From NCBI GenBank assembly GCA_018821435.1, contig JAHJME010000003.1:1-62757 (forward strand): a stretch of DNA of 62,757 nt, given 5' to 3'. A model generated the notes under the pieces. That model ran no database searches. It was not told the DNA's origin and saw only the letters and a program-made list of their open reading frames with translations. Of this stretch, positions 8,170 to 17,050 are shown piece by piece (position 1 is the first letter of the stretch; each line of letters starts with the position of its first letter). The position numbers were made by a program, and so were the translations under genes. This DNA comes from Alphaproteobacteria bacterium. GTDB lineage: Bacteria; Pseudomonadota; Alphaproteobacteria; Caulobacterales; Caulobacteraceae.

Positions 8170-9009
8170 ATGACGCAGCAGCTCCGCTACGTAACCGCCA
8201 ATGGCGCACGCCTCGCCTATCAGATCCACGGGGAGGGGTCCGGCCGTCCGTCGGCGATCTTCGTGCATGGCTACTCCGGCCGCAGCACGGGTGACGCCTA
8301 CGCCGACCTGCTGCCGGCGCTGGCGCAGGTGTTCACCGTCTACGCCCTCGATCTGCGGGGACACGGGGCTTCCGCCTCCGAGTTCGAAGGGTGGTCCCTG
8401 GCCGCCCTGGCCGACGACGTGGCGGCCGTGGCCCGCGAACTCGGTCTCGTGGGGGCTCTCTACATCGGCCATTCGATCGGCGGCTTCACGGGCCTGTTCT
8501 GCGAGGTCCGCCATCCCGGCACCTTCTCGGCGATGTGCCTGTTGACCACGGCGGGCGCCGGAGGGGCGGGACATGCCGATCCGAACGTCGGCAAGCTCCT
8601 GATCGAGCAGGGTCGCGACCCTGAGGCGATGCGCGGCAACTTTGCGCCGATGTACGTCCACGGGGGCGATGGCGCGGCGAATGTGGAGGCGATCCTTCTC
8701 GTCGACCGCAGCGTCCACGAGGCGTTCTTCGCCGACTATCCCACCCGGGTGATCAGCAACGAGATCCGCGACATCGATATCCCGGTTCTCGTCCTGAACG
8801 GCGCCAAGGACATCGTGGTGCCGCTCGCCGAACAACATGCGACGGCGCTGGCCCTGCCTCACTGTAAAGAGGTCACCTACATGACCGAAGGCCACATGCT
8901 CCCGCGCGAGTCGGGCAAGCTGGCGGCGCGCGAGATCATCAACTTTTGGACCTACGACGTCCCAGAAACGCTAGCGCGGGGCGCACGCACGCCCACCTCG
9001 GTGTTCTGA
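8170..9009 (+). CDS. Alpha/beta hydrolase
   Basis: A 279-aa alpha/beta-hydrolase fold enzyme. The oxyanion strand is FVHGYSG (31-37), the nucleophile elbow GHSIGG places Ser102, the acid is probably Asp214 (NGAKDIVVP) and the base His242 (EGHMLP). All three triad members are present. No signal peptide, so it acts in the cytoplasm. AGGAAG lies seven bases before the ATG. It follows the TBDR by 72 bases and precedes the SDR by 52, so it is probably cotranscribed. Likely an esterase, lactonase or C-C hydrolase; the substrate cannot be told from sequence. Confidence 0.9.
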   Translation: MTQQLRYVTANGARLAYQIHGEGSGRPSAIFVHGYSGRSTGDAYADLLPALAQVFTVYALDLRGHGASASEFEGWSLAALADDVAAVARELGLVGALYIGHSIGGFTGLFCEVRHPGTFSAMCLLTTAGAGGAGHADPNVGKLLIEQGRDPEAMRGNFAPMYVHGGDGAANVEAILLVDRSVHEAFFADYPTRVISNEIRDIDIPVLVLNGAKDIVVPLAEQHATALALPHCKEVTYMTEGHMLPRESGKLAAREIINFWTYDVPETLARGARTPTSVF

Positions 9010-9061
9010 TGGCCAGCTCGCTTCCCCCCTTTGGCCGCCCTTCCGGACACACGAGCCTCTG

Positions 9062-9835
9062 ATGGACCTTCAACTCGCCGGCAAAGTCATCTTCGTCGCG
9101 GGCGGCAGCCGAGGCGTGGGCCTGGGCATCGTCGAAGCCTGCCTGAAGGAGGGCGCGACGGTCGCCTTCGCCGCCCGTGGCGCGGCGAGCCTGGAAGCGA
9201 CGCGAGCAGAGCTCGCAGCCCGATGGGGCGCCGAGCGTGTCTGGGCCGGCGCGGGCGATCTGCGTGACGGTCCGACAATCGAGGGCCTGGTCGAGAGGGT
9301 CGAACGCGAGCTCGGGCCCCTCTGGGGCGCCGTCGCGAACGTCGGGTTGGACCGGTCTCCCTACGGGCTGGAGATCGACGACGCCACGTGGCAAGCTGGG
9401 ATCTCGCAGAACCTGGATTCCGCCTACAAGCTGTCGCGAACGGTGCTCCGCGCCATGATCCCGCGTCGGGCCGGCGCGTTGATCCTCATCAGTTCGATCG
9501 CAAGCCTAAGGGCGCTCGGCGCGCCCCTGACTTATGGCGCCTCCAAGGCGGCCATGAACCATCTGGGCCGCGAACTCGCCGTCCTGGCAGGGCGTCACGA
9601 TGTCCGCGTCAATGTGCTCGCGCCGGGCAACATTATGTTTCCCGGCAGCGTCTGGGACGAGCGCGTCAATGGCCCGAACGGCGACGCGGTCCGCAGCAAG
9701 ATCGAGCGAGAGGTGCCCCTGCGACGTTTCGGAACGCCCGAGGATGTCGGCGCCGCGGCGGCCTTCCTCCTCAGCCCCGCGGCGAGCTTCATCACCGGCG
9801 CCGTGCTTCCGGTCGATGGCGCGCAGACAAGCTAG
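9062..9835 (+). CDS. Short-chain dehydrogenase/reductase
   Basis: A 257-aa SDR with the cofactor motif AGGSRGVG at residues 13-20 (the first Thr of TGxxxGxG is Ala here), catalytic Ser in ISSIAS and Tyr158/Lys162 in YGASK. The C-terminal SFITGAVLPVDGAQTS is standard. The Arg in the glycine motif favours NADP(H), but this is inference. It is third in the TBDR operon and could oxidise or reduce the product of the preceding hydrolase. Confidence 0.9.
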   Translation: MDLQLAGKVIFVAGGSRGVGLGIVEACLKEGATVAFAARGAASLEATRAELAARWGAERVWAGAGDLRDGPTIEGLVERVERELGPLWGAVANVGLDRSPYGLEIDDATWQAGISQNLDSAYKLSRTVLRAMIPRRAGALILISSIASLRALGAPLTYGASKAAMNHLGRELAVLAGRHDVRVNVLAPGNIMFPGSVWDERVNGPNGDAVRSKIEREVPLRRFGTPEDVGAAAAFLLSPAASFITGAVLPVDGAQTS

Positions 9836-9881
9836 ACACGCGACGCAACCATGACCGTGACCTTGGAGGTCGTTCGATCCC

Positions 9882-11186
9882 ATGACATCGCGCACGGACG
9901 CCCTGGCCGCCGCCAAACTTTCGGATCAAGGGCATCCGTCCGCCGCCTACACGCCGCGCCGGCGTGCGGGCATGCTTTTCATCCTCTTTCTCGTGTCCAC
10001 GTCGAGCTACCTCGATCGGAACATTATCGGCGTCGCCCTCGAGCCGATTAAGCAAGAGTTCGGCGTGTCGGATACGATGCTGGGGTTGCTCACGGGCGCA
10101 TCGTTCGCCCTCTTCTACGTCACGATGGGCGTACCTGTGGCGCGCTGGGCGGATCGCGGCGACCGGCGCATCATTATCACAGCCGCGCTCGCGGTGTGGA
10201 GCCTGATGACGGCGCTATGCGGGGCGGCGACGACATTCTGGCAATTGGTTCTGGCGCGGGTCGGCGTGGGGGCGGGCGAGGCGGGCGCCATGGCGCCTGC
10301 GCAGGGCCTCCTGGCCGACTACTTTCCGCCAAGCCAGCGGGCGCGCGCCATTTCGCTCTTCATGCTGTCCGTGACGGCCGGGAACTTCCTCGGTTTGGCC
10401 GGCGGCGGCTGGCTCGTGCAGAATTTTGGATGGCGCACCATGTTCCTGGCCGTCGGCCTGCCGGGCCTGTTGCTGGTCCCGCTGGTCTATTTCACCCTGA
10501 ACGAGCCTCGAAGCGCGGCGCCGTCTGAGGTATCGACGGAGACCTTGGCGGACGTCTTGAAGGCGCTGCGGCGTAAGTCGTCCTACGTGCTTGCCGTCGG
10601 CGCGATGGCGCTGTTCTTCGCGGTGGCCTACGGCCCGCTGTCCTTTGTCGTGCCGTTCATGATCCGCGCCCACGACCTGCCGATCGGCCAGGCGGCGGCG
10701 ATCTACGGCGCCTGCACGGCGCTTGGAGGCCTGATCGGCAATCTAGCCGGAGGCGCCCTGACCGACCGTCTCGCCGCCTCCGAAGTCCGCTGGCTCTGCT
10801 GGATTCCAGCGGCGGGCATGGTCGGGGTCTGTCTCCTCTATCAGGCCGCCTTCCTCGCACCTTCGACGAGCGCGATGATTGTGCTGCTGTTCTGCGGCAG
10901 CCTGATCTCCGGGGCGGCCTACCCGCCGATGTATTCTCTCTTGCACGCGGTGTGTGGCTCGAAGCGACGCGTCATGGCTGTTGCGGTTGCGCTCTTCGTC
11001 GGCAATCTCGTCGGCATCGGGCTTGGTCCGCTCCTCGTTGGCGCCGTCAGCGACCTTCTCACGCCGAGCCTGGGCGCGGCCGAGGCCCTTCGGCTGGCGC
11101 TCGTGATCATCGCTTCGGCGCTGGCCCCGGCGGCCTTCCTGTTTCTCGGCGCGGCGAGGTGCGTTCGGGGCGACCTCGAGGCCTAG
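9882..11186 (+). CDS. MFS transporter
   Basis: A 434-aa protein with 12 predicted membrane helices. MFS motif A-like segment is WADRGDRR after helix 2, and the Gly-rich RVGVGAGEAGAMAPAQGLL segment is characteristic of the spinster/hexuronate-like MFS group. Residues 1-25 are hydrophilic cytoplasm. It closes the TBDR operon and probably moves the imported compound across the inner membrane. A paralogue with the same motifs (MFS at 58275-59642) occupies the third catabolic cluster. Confidence 0.92.
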   Translation: MTSRTDALAAAKLSDQGHPSAAYTPRRRAGMLFILFLVSTSSYLDRNIIGVALEPIKQEFGVSDTMLGLLTGASFALFYVTMGVPVARWADRGDRRIIITAALAVWSLMTALCGAATTFWQLVLARVGVGAGEAGAMAPAQGLLADYFPPSQRARAISLFMLSVTAGNFLGLAGGGWLVQNFGWRTMFLAVGLPGLLLVPLVYFTLNEPRSAAPSEVSTETLADVLKALRRKSSYVLAVGAMALFFAVAYGPLSFVVPFMIRAHDLPIGQAAAIYGACTALGGLIGNLAGGALTDRLAASEVRWLCWIPAAGMVGVCLLYQAAFLAPSTSAMIVLLFCGSLISGAAYPPMYSLLHAVCGSKRRVMAVAVALFVGNLVGIGLGPLLVGAVSDLLTPSLGAAEALRLALVIIASALAPAAFLFLGAARCVRGDLEA

Positions 11187-11254
11187 AAGAACCTTACTCG
11201 CGTAGATCGAGCCCCACGTCTGTCCGACAGTTCCGACTTCCACCGGCTCCCATC

Positions 11255-11301
11255 AACGTCCGCTTTCCGGACCTGAGCCAATGTCTGCCACTGGCGCGTT
11301 A
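11255..11301 (+). repeat. Dispersed intergenic repeat, copy 3
   Basis: Begins CGTCCGCTTTCCGG and continues GAGCCAATGTCTGCCACTGG, one of the better-preserved copies. It sits in the 383-bp gap between the MFS gene and the haem peroxidase gene. The rest of that gap is AT-richer near 11350 and 11480-11530 and presumably holds the peroxidase promoter, but no specific site can be named. Confidence 0.55.
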
Positions 11302-11569
11302 CTGACCTCGGCCATCAGCACGACGCTGAGCTCGCCTCAGTGAAGAGCACCGAACATCAATAACAACTCAAAGCTAAGCTTGTGAGGTAGCCCCGGCCGG
11401 CGTGTTCGGCATCGATGATGCGACGCGGGTTATGCCAAACTTCTGTCGAACGACGTGGCGCGCACGGGGCGACGACTGAGATTGTCAACAAAACAATCAG
11501 CTATGCACACGGATTAGGCATCGAATAACGTGTTCTGCGTTGGGGAACGCACCATGAATGAGGGACATC

Positions 11570-13060
11570 ATGGCCCGTCACGGCGTCTATCCGCACGATA
11601 TCGTTCCAGCCAAATCCAAGTACTTCGACTCCGGCCGGTTCGGCCGCATGTTCGGCAAGCTGCCGGCCTTCGCGGCTGACACGCCCGAGATCCGGGCGGC
11701 GTTGCTCGACATCGGCAAGGCCGGCGGCATCATGGATGCCAAGGACAAGCTGTCAGAGGGGCCGGTCAAGCTGATCACGGACCCGACGCTTGGCGTCAAG
11801 AATACCGACAATCCGAACCTGACGGCCGGCTTCACCTTCCTGGGCCAATTCCTCGATCACGACATGACGTTCGATCCCACGTCGAGCCTGGAGCGTCAGG
11901 CCGACCCGGAGCACATCTCCAACTTCCGCACACCCAGCCTGGGCCTGGACAACGTTTACGGTTCCGGCCCAGGTGGCAGCCCCCACCTCTACGACCAGTC
12001 GGCGGCTGGCCGCGGCATCAAGTTCCTGCTGGAAGAGACCGGCACGCCCGGTAAGTCGGACGTGCCCCGTAACAGCCAGCGCGTGGCCCTGATCGGCGAT
12101 CCGCGCAACGACGAGAACCTGATCGTCAACCAGCTCCAGGTCGCTTTCCTGCGCTTTCACAACGCCGCCTGCGAGTACGCGAAGACCAAGATCAAGCTGA
12201 CCGCGCCGGACCAGATCTTCGCCGAGGCTCAGCGCCTGGTGCGCTGGCACTACCAGTGGATCCTGGTCCACGAGTTCCTGAAGAAAACCTGCGGCGAGGC
12301 GGTCGTGGACGACATCCTCGAGAACGGCCGCAAGTTCTACAAGTGGAACAACGAGCCCTTCATACCGGTGGAGTTCTCCGTCGCCGCCTACCGGTTCGGC
12401 CACAGCCAGATCCGCCCGTCCTACCGGGCCAACTTCACCGGCGGGCCGGGCGGCACGCCGTTCTTCGCCATGATCTTCACCCCGACACCGTCCGACCCGG
12501 TGGATCCTGACGATCTGTCAGGCGGCTGCCGCGCGCCGCGCCGGTTCATCGACTGGCCGACCTTCTTCGACTTCAAGGACGGCAACGTGAAGCCGAACAA
12601 GAAGATCGACACGACGCTGTCGACGGCGCTGTTCAAACTTCCGGGTTCCGTGGTGGCCAACCCCAATGCGACATCGAATCCCCAGTCGCTGGCCCAGCGC
12701 AATCTGCTGCGCCACCTGACCTTTTCGCTGCCGTCGGGCCAGCGGGTGGCCAAGGCCATGAGCCTGCCCGTGTTGTCCAAGGGCGACCTCTCCGACCTCA
12801 AGGCCCACGGCCTCGACGACCGCACACCGCTCTGGTTCTACGTTCTGCGCGAGGCCCAGACGGTGGAGAACGGCGAGCGGTTGGGCCCGGTCGGCGCGCG
12901 GATCATCGCCGAGGTGTTCCTGGGCCTGCTGCAGGGCGACCAGTCGTCGTACCTGTCCCAGGACCCGGAGTGGCAGCCCAGCCTGCCGTGCATCGACAGC
13001 TCGCTGACCGGTGACGACTTCCGGATCGTGGACCTGCTGCGGTTCGCGGGCGTCGCCTGA
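11570..13060 (+). CDS. Animal-type haem peroxidase
   Basis: A 496-aa protein of the animal (cyclooxygenase-peroxidase) superfamily. The distal haem His97 lies in LGQFLDHDMTFD, the form that also ligates haem esters/calcium in this superfamily. The proximal His278 is in YRFGHSQIRPSY. Length matches bacterial members such as those near lipoxygenase-like or adhesion proteins. ATG at 11570 is preferred because GAGGGA precedes it; another ATG is 12 bases upstream. No signal peptide or secretion repeat is visible, so it would be cytoplasmic unless exported otherwise. No partner genes adjoin it, so the physiological substrate is unknown. Confidence 0.9.
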   Translation: MARHGVYPHDIVPAKSKYFDSGRFGRMFGKLPAFAADTPEIRAALLDIGKAGGIMDAKDKLSEGPVKLITDPTLGVKNTDNPNLTAGFTFLGQFLDHDMTFDPTSSLERQADPEHISNFRTPSLGLDNVYGSGPGGSPHLYDQSAAGRGIKFLLEETGTPGKSDVPRNSQRVALIGDPRNDENLIVNQLQVAFLRFHNAACEYAKTKIKLTAPDQIFAEAQRLVRWHYQWILVHEFLKKTCGEAVVDDILENGRKFYKWNNEPFIPVEFSVAAYRFGHSQIRPSYRANFTGGPGGTPFFAMIFTPTPSDPVDPDDLSGGCRAPRRFIDWPTFFDFKDGNVKPNKKIDTTLSTALFKLPGSVVANPNATSNPQSLAQRNLLRHLTFSLPSGQRVAKAMSLPVLSKGDLSDLKAHGLDDRTPLWFYVLREAQTVENGERLGPVGARIIAEVFLGLLQGDQSSYLSQDPEWQPSLPCIDSSLTGDDFRIVDLLRFAGVA

Positions 13061-13075
13061 CGTCGATTTGCAGGT

Positions 13076-13100
13076 CCAGCCGTCGCTGTCCGGCGGCTGG
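13076..13100 (+). terminator. Hairpin after the haem peroxidase gene
   Basis: CCAGCCG and CGGCTGG pair around an 11-base loop, 16 bases after the stop codon. No poly-T follows. Confidence 0.45.
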
Positions 13101-13224
13101 CAGCATCGATCGTGCCCGACCCCGTTGCGTCGTCGATGACAGGCGAGGTCGGGCTGCGTCCGTTTGCGGCAGTCACGCGTTCTCGGCGTACATCGACGGC
13201 GCAGCCGTCCAGTGAGGACACCGC

Positions 13225-13632
13225 ATGAACCTGTATCGGACCGCCGGCTTGGCGCTCGCGCTGCTTTGCATCTCCACCTCGGCCACCGCAGCGGCGTCGA
13301 AGTTCGCGCTCGAGTATCGGGTAGAGCGCGCGGCCACCGCGCGGTTGAGCGTTGCGACTTGCCTCGACACCGCGAAGCGGGCGTCCACTGCGATCGGCTA
13401 TCAGCCCGCCGTGGAAAATCACTATCCGGGGCAGCTTGCCGTTTTCGCGTCGGGGCCGGCGGCCGGCGGGAGTTCACTCACCGTGTACTGCATCGCGGTC
13501 GATCAGAAGACCGCCTTCGTGGTGCAGGCCATCGACTACTCGCGGCCCAACAGTCCCGCGGCCGCGCGTGTGGCGGATCGCGTGCATAGCGCACTCATGG
13601 CCGCGGCGGGCGGTAGAGTCGCCGGCAAGTAA
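13225..13632 (+). CDS. Exported hypothetical protein
   Basis: A 135-aa protein with a clear signal peptide (residues 1-23, ending ATA-A-A). The mature part contains two cysteines (VATCLDTA and LTVYCIAVD) and a pattern of strands reminiscent of small periplasmic proteins of proteobacteria. AGGACAC lies before the ATG. It is monocistronic and not recognised as any named family. Confidence 0.65.
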   Translation: MNLYRTAGLALALLCISTSATAAASKFALEYRVERAATARLSVATCLDTAKRASTAIGYQPAVENHYPGQLAVFASGPAAGGSSLTVYCIAVDQKTAFVVQAIDYSRPNSPAAARVADRVHSALMAAAGGRVAGK

Positions 13633-13912
13633 GCTGGAACGTTCGACCTCGACCTTAAGCGATCCGCGAACGCAGCCACGAAGGACCAGCAGGCCCGGTT
13701 GCTTCCGGCCTGCCGGGTCAGACGCGTGGTGATCATCCGCAAGCGGCGCGACGCCATGACCGCGCCAACGGCGCCGCCATTCCCCCTCCTGTGCATGCCT
13801 TATGGTGGGAAGACCGCGAACGTCCGCTTCGGCGCTGGCCCCGAAGTTCGCTAATGGCGCGCAGCCGACCCGCGAAACCCTCTGCGCCCTGGGGAAACCG
13901 CCGCCGATAGGT

Positions 13913-14998
13913 CTAACGAGCGCCGACCCCGTAGCGGTCGAAGAGGGATTGCAGGTCCTTACGGCTGCGGGGCGACTGGAGAGCGAGCATCAAGAGGATG
14001 CGGGCCTTGGCCGGGGTGAGCTCGCGTCCTGCGATCGTCCCAAGGGCGTCGTCACTCAGATCCCCCATCGCCGGCGGATTGATCCAGATGTCGCCGACGC
14101 CCTGCCGCGGCGTACGGACGACGGGGACACCTCGGGCGGTCAGATCCTTCACGGCCTGGCGCGCGCTGGCCGAGAAGGAGCCAGCACCGACGCCGGCGAT
14201 CACCAAGGCCTGGGCGCCCGCCGCGGCAGCGCGGATGTCATCGCCCCGGATGCCGGCGTAGGCATAGGCGATCGCGACGCGGGGCAGGGCGGCCTCACCG
14301 CCGATTGGGAAGGCCGCTTCACGGCGGCTGGCGTCCGCGAAGAAGCGCGGCTGTTCGGTGAGCACCTCGCCGATCGGCCCGCGGCTGGGCGCGGTGAATG
14401 CGTTCACGCGCCGGACATCGAACTTCGTCACTGAGGTCGCGTCGAAGATGGTGTCGTTCATGACGACCATCGCTCCGCGGCTCCGCGCGTTGTCCGAAGC
14501 TGCGACGCGCACGGCATCCAGTAGATTCTGCGGACCGTCAGCCGAAACGGCGGTGCCCGGTCGCATCGACCCGACGATGACGACGGGCTTTGCCGGGGCC
14601 AATGCCAGGCTCAGAAAGTAGGCGGTCTCTTCCAGTGTGTCGGTCCCGTGGGTGATCACGACGCCTGAAATCTGCGAGTCCGAGAGGGCGACCTGGACGC
14701 GGCCGAGAAGCTTCAGCCAGATCGCCTCGTCGACGTCGTAGCTGCCGACGTTGGCGACTTGCTCGGCAGTGATATTCGCGACCTCGTCCAGGCCCGGGAC
14801 AGCGCGAAGGATATCGCCGATCGGCACGACACCCGCACGGTAGCTTGCGCCCGATCCTTGGCCGGCGCCGGCGATCGTTCCACCGGTTGCGAGGAGGCGG
14901 ACGTTCTTGGGCGCGGGGACAGGCATCGCCTGCGCCTGGGCGGCGCTCGCGGCCAGTGCCATGCACAACGCGGCAAGTGCAGAGACGTGCTTCGACAT
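13913..14998 (-). CDS. Periplasmic (type II) L-asparaginase
   Basis: A 361-aa protein with a signal peptide (1-23, ending AQAQA). Both threonine active sites of bacterial asparaginases are present: Thr41 in LLATGGTIAG and the HGTDT motif at 117-121. A later conserved Lys (ATSVTKFD) completes the second catalytic triad. It hydrolyses L-asparagine (often glutamine more weakly) to aspartate and ammonia in the periplasm. ATG at 14998 has GGGGGCC upstream; an ATG six codons earlier is less likely. The gene stands alone. Confidence 0.93.
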   Translation of the reverse strand: MSKHVSALAALCMALAASAAQAQAMPVPAPKNVRLLATGGTIAGAGQGSGASYRAGVVPIGDILRAVPGLDEVANITAEQVANVGSYDVDEAIWLKLLGRVQVALSDSQISGVVITHGTDTLEETAYFLSLALAPAKPVVIVGSMRPGTAVSADGPQNLLDAVRVAASDNARSRGAMVVMNDTIFDATSVTKFDVRRVNAFTAPSRGPIGEVLTEQPRFFADASRREAAFPIGGEAALPRVAIAYAYAGIRGDDIRAAAAGAQALVIAGVGAGSFSASARQAVKDLTARGVPVVRTPRQGVGDIWINPPAMGDLSDDALGTIAGRELTPAKARILLMLALQSPRSRKDLQSLFDRYGVGAR

Positions 14999-15080
14999 TT
15001 TGAGGCCCCCGACCACCGAGCCGCTGTAGGCGATCTCCGCGTGGATGTCTCTCAGTGTCGACCGTGTTGCCCCGGGGGAT

Positions 15081-15126
15081 GGATGTCCGCTCTGGGCGAA
15101 GACACCAACGCCCGCACCTGGCGAAA
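15081..15126 (+). repeat. Dispersed intergenic repeat, copy 4 (degenerate)
   Basis: GGATGTCCGCTCTGGGCG followed by ACCAACGCCCGCACCTGGCG aligns to both conserved blocks of the intergenic family. It sits in the 311-bp gap between the divergent asparaginase and PEP-CTERM genes. Nothing else definite is seen in this gap. Confidence 0.4.
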
Positions 15127-15327
15127 CGCTGTCGCTCGCTGAACGCCAGCTGCTCGAACTGCCGCCGCGCCTTGGCGAGCCGGCACGATTATGGTGCGCG
15201 GCAGGGCTTTTCAGCCGGTCGTACCAAGATCATCGGCAATCCATCGGCTTTCGGCCATGTCGCCCCACGACCGGCCAGGCGACATTCGGGTGGGCGTCGT
15301 GGTCGCCAGCGTTGTCGGAACCTGAAG

Positions 15328-16041
15328 ATGAAACTCATGAGCTTGGCCCTTGCGGCCGCGATCGCCGGCGGCGGGCCCGCAACGGCCGCCGTCTACACGT
15401 TTCGGGTCGACCTGGTTGGCAAACGAGACTTCGACGGAAACGCGCTGCAGCTGGGCGCTGTGTCCCCGTTCAACGTGATCTTCGACACCACGCTAGGCGG
15501 GAACCTTCACGGCGAAGGCGCGGACGGGCCGGAAGGCTATTTCGTCAGTGACTATGCTGATGGCGACGGGATCTACAGCGGCTCGCCGCTGGACGCTGAA
15601 CTGATGAGCGTCTCGGGGCTTGGTGCGAACGCTGCTGCTTTCGCGTTGTTTTCGACCAATACCCTGTGGTTCAACCAACCAGGGCCCATCGGACCCGCCG
15701 ACCAGGGTTTCGTCAGCGCGGTGCTTGGCTCGCTGAGCGGAGCAGACACCCCTGGGCGACACCAAGAGATGAACGCCGTTCTCTCCTGGACCCCGTTCAG
15801 CGTGGAGTATCCAAAGGCGGCGCCCTCGGAGGCCACCTTCGCTGCGTTCCTCCAAGCCAACACGCTGAACGCGTCTTTCACCGCCTACGACTCAATGACC
15901 GACGTCGGTGTCGACTACTTCGGCACGGCGACCTTGGTCTCTGCGGTCGGCGTCCCCGAGCCGCAGACCTGGGCATTGTTGATCCTGGGGTTCGGCCTGG
16001 CGGGCGGGGCGATGCGTCGGCGTCGGGGCGCGGTGATCTGA
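15328..16041 (+). CDS. PEPxxWA-CTERM sorting-domain protein
   Basis: A 237-aa exported protein: signal peptide at 1-20, a beta-rich body, and a C-terminal PEP-CTERM tripartite end with PEPQTWALL, a hydrophobic helix and the basic tail MRRRRG. This is the PEPxxWA variant common in sphingomonads and Caulobacterales, recognised by an exosortase and usually linked to exopolysaccharide. The open frame extends upstream to 15055, but the signal peptide fixes the ATG at 15328. No exosortase or polysaccharide genes lie nearby, so processing must depend on genes elsewhere. Confidence 0.88.
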   Translation: MKLMSLALAAAIAGGGPATAAVYTFRVDLVGKRDFDGNALQLGAVSPFNVIFDTTLGGNLHGEGADGPEGYFVSDYADGDGIYSGSPLDAELMSVSGLGANAAAFALFSTNTLWFNQPGPIGPADQGFVSAVLGSLSGADTPGRHQEMNAVLSWTPFSVEYPKAAPSEATFAAFLQANTLNASFTAYDSMTDVGVDYFGTATLVSAVGVPEPQTWALLILGFGLAGGAMRRRRGAVI

Positions 16042-16102
16042 CTGGGTGGGCTCGGGCGTAGACGTCCCGCGACCAGAATCCCTCCTGCCGGCGCCGTGAA
16101 AC

Positions 16103-16142
16103 TCCGGTTGCCGGACAAGAGCCATTGTCTGCAACTGGCGCC
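16103..16142 (+). repeat. Dispersed intergenic repeat, copy 5
   Basis: CCGGTTGCCGGACAAGAGCC followed by ATTGTCTGCAACTGGCG. The right block is nearly identical to copies 3, 6 and 8. Located just after the PEP-CTERM gene. Confidence 0.55.
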
Positions 16143-16340
16143 GAACCGACTCCTCGGGCTCCAGGCACCGGCATGCACTCGATAAACTCGACGCCGGAGC
16201 CCGGAAGACGACGAAGCGCGGATGGCTTTCGAAAAGGCGCGCCGCAGCCTTCAGGTTCTCGGCCTGCTGGGATCGGGGAACCAACCGCAAGAGATCGGGG
16301 TCTCCGTCTTAGGGAGGCAGACGTTGGCGCAGTATCAAGC

Positions 16341-16916
16341 GTGGTAAAGCCTGAAGCCTTGGCCGCAGAGCTGGTCCAGCTCTTTGGCCGGTACATCGAG
16401 CACGCCAAGCAAACGAGCGGAAAAGACGATCGCCGCGGCGTGGCCAAGCACCTCGTGATCATCACGACGCGCCTTCGGAACGTGAGCCGACTGGACACGC
16501 CCACCGCGCTCCGTCTGGCGGCTAGGGCGTATGGGGAGCAATTCGGGCCACCGGCGTCGACACTCAAGAAATGCGCCTCCGAGGCACGCGCGTTGCTGGC
16601 CGCGCGGAAGGAGCGAATGATCCCGGAGAAGCGCATCCGCAGGCATTTCGACGCCTTCGCCGAGATCGACGGCCAGATCGCACTCGAGAGCGCCCACGCC
16701 GCAGCCGCCCTCCGAGCGGCCAGGCTCTCGGGACGGAGAGGCGGGCGGCCGCCGGTGGGCCGGGCGACGCGGCGACCGGATCGTGAGCCGGCGCTTCCGC
16801 CCGAGCGGATCGCCAGGGCCATCGTGTCGTTGAAAGAAAGGGCCCGCGCCGGAGACGACTCCGCGCAGCTGACCCTCGAAAAACTTAGGCGGCTGATCGC
16901 GCCACAGGAGCCTTAG
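16341..16916 (+). CDS. Basic hypothetical protein
   Basis: A protein of about 191 aa from a GTG at 16341. The frame is open back to 16125, but that part overlaps an intergenic repeat and is unprotein-like. The N-terminal half is helical (LAAELVQLFGRYIEHAKQ, then HLVIITTRLRNVSRLDT). The C-terminal half is highly basic (SGRRGGRPPVGRATRRP) before a last helix (TLEKLRRLIAP). Composition suggests nucleic-acid binding, but no family is recognised and the start is uncertain. It is convergent with the retropepsin-like gene. Confidence 0.5.
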   Translation: MVKPEALAAELVQLFGRYIEHAKQTSGKDDRRGVAKHLVIITTRLRNVSRLDTPTALRLAARAYGEQFGPPASTLKKCASEARALLAARKERMIPEKRIRRHFDAFAEIDGQIALESAHAAAALRAARLSGRRGGRPPVGRATRRPDREPALPPERIARAIVSLKERARAGDDSAQLTLEKLRRLIAPQEP

Positions 16917-17050
16917 CCGCATTGCCGCCCGTCGCTGACCGCATGGCGCCCGCGCCGGAAAGCGGGAACGGGGCACCGCCGCCTCAAGGCTCGCCGCGGA
17001 TCGGCGAACCAGGCTCCTAAGGCGGGGAGGTTTCCTCTCGCAGTACGGCG

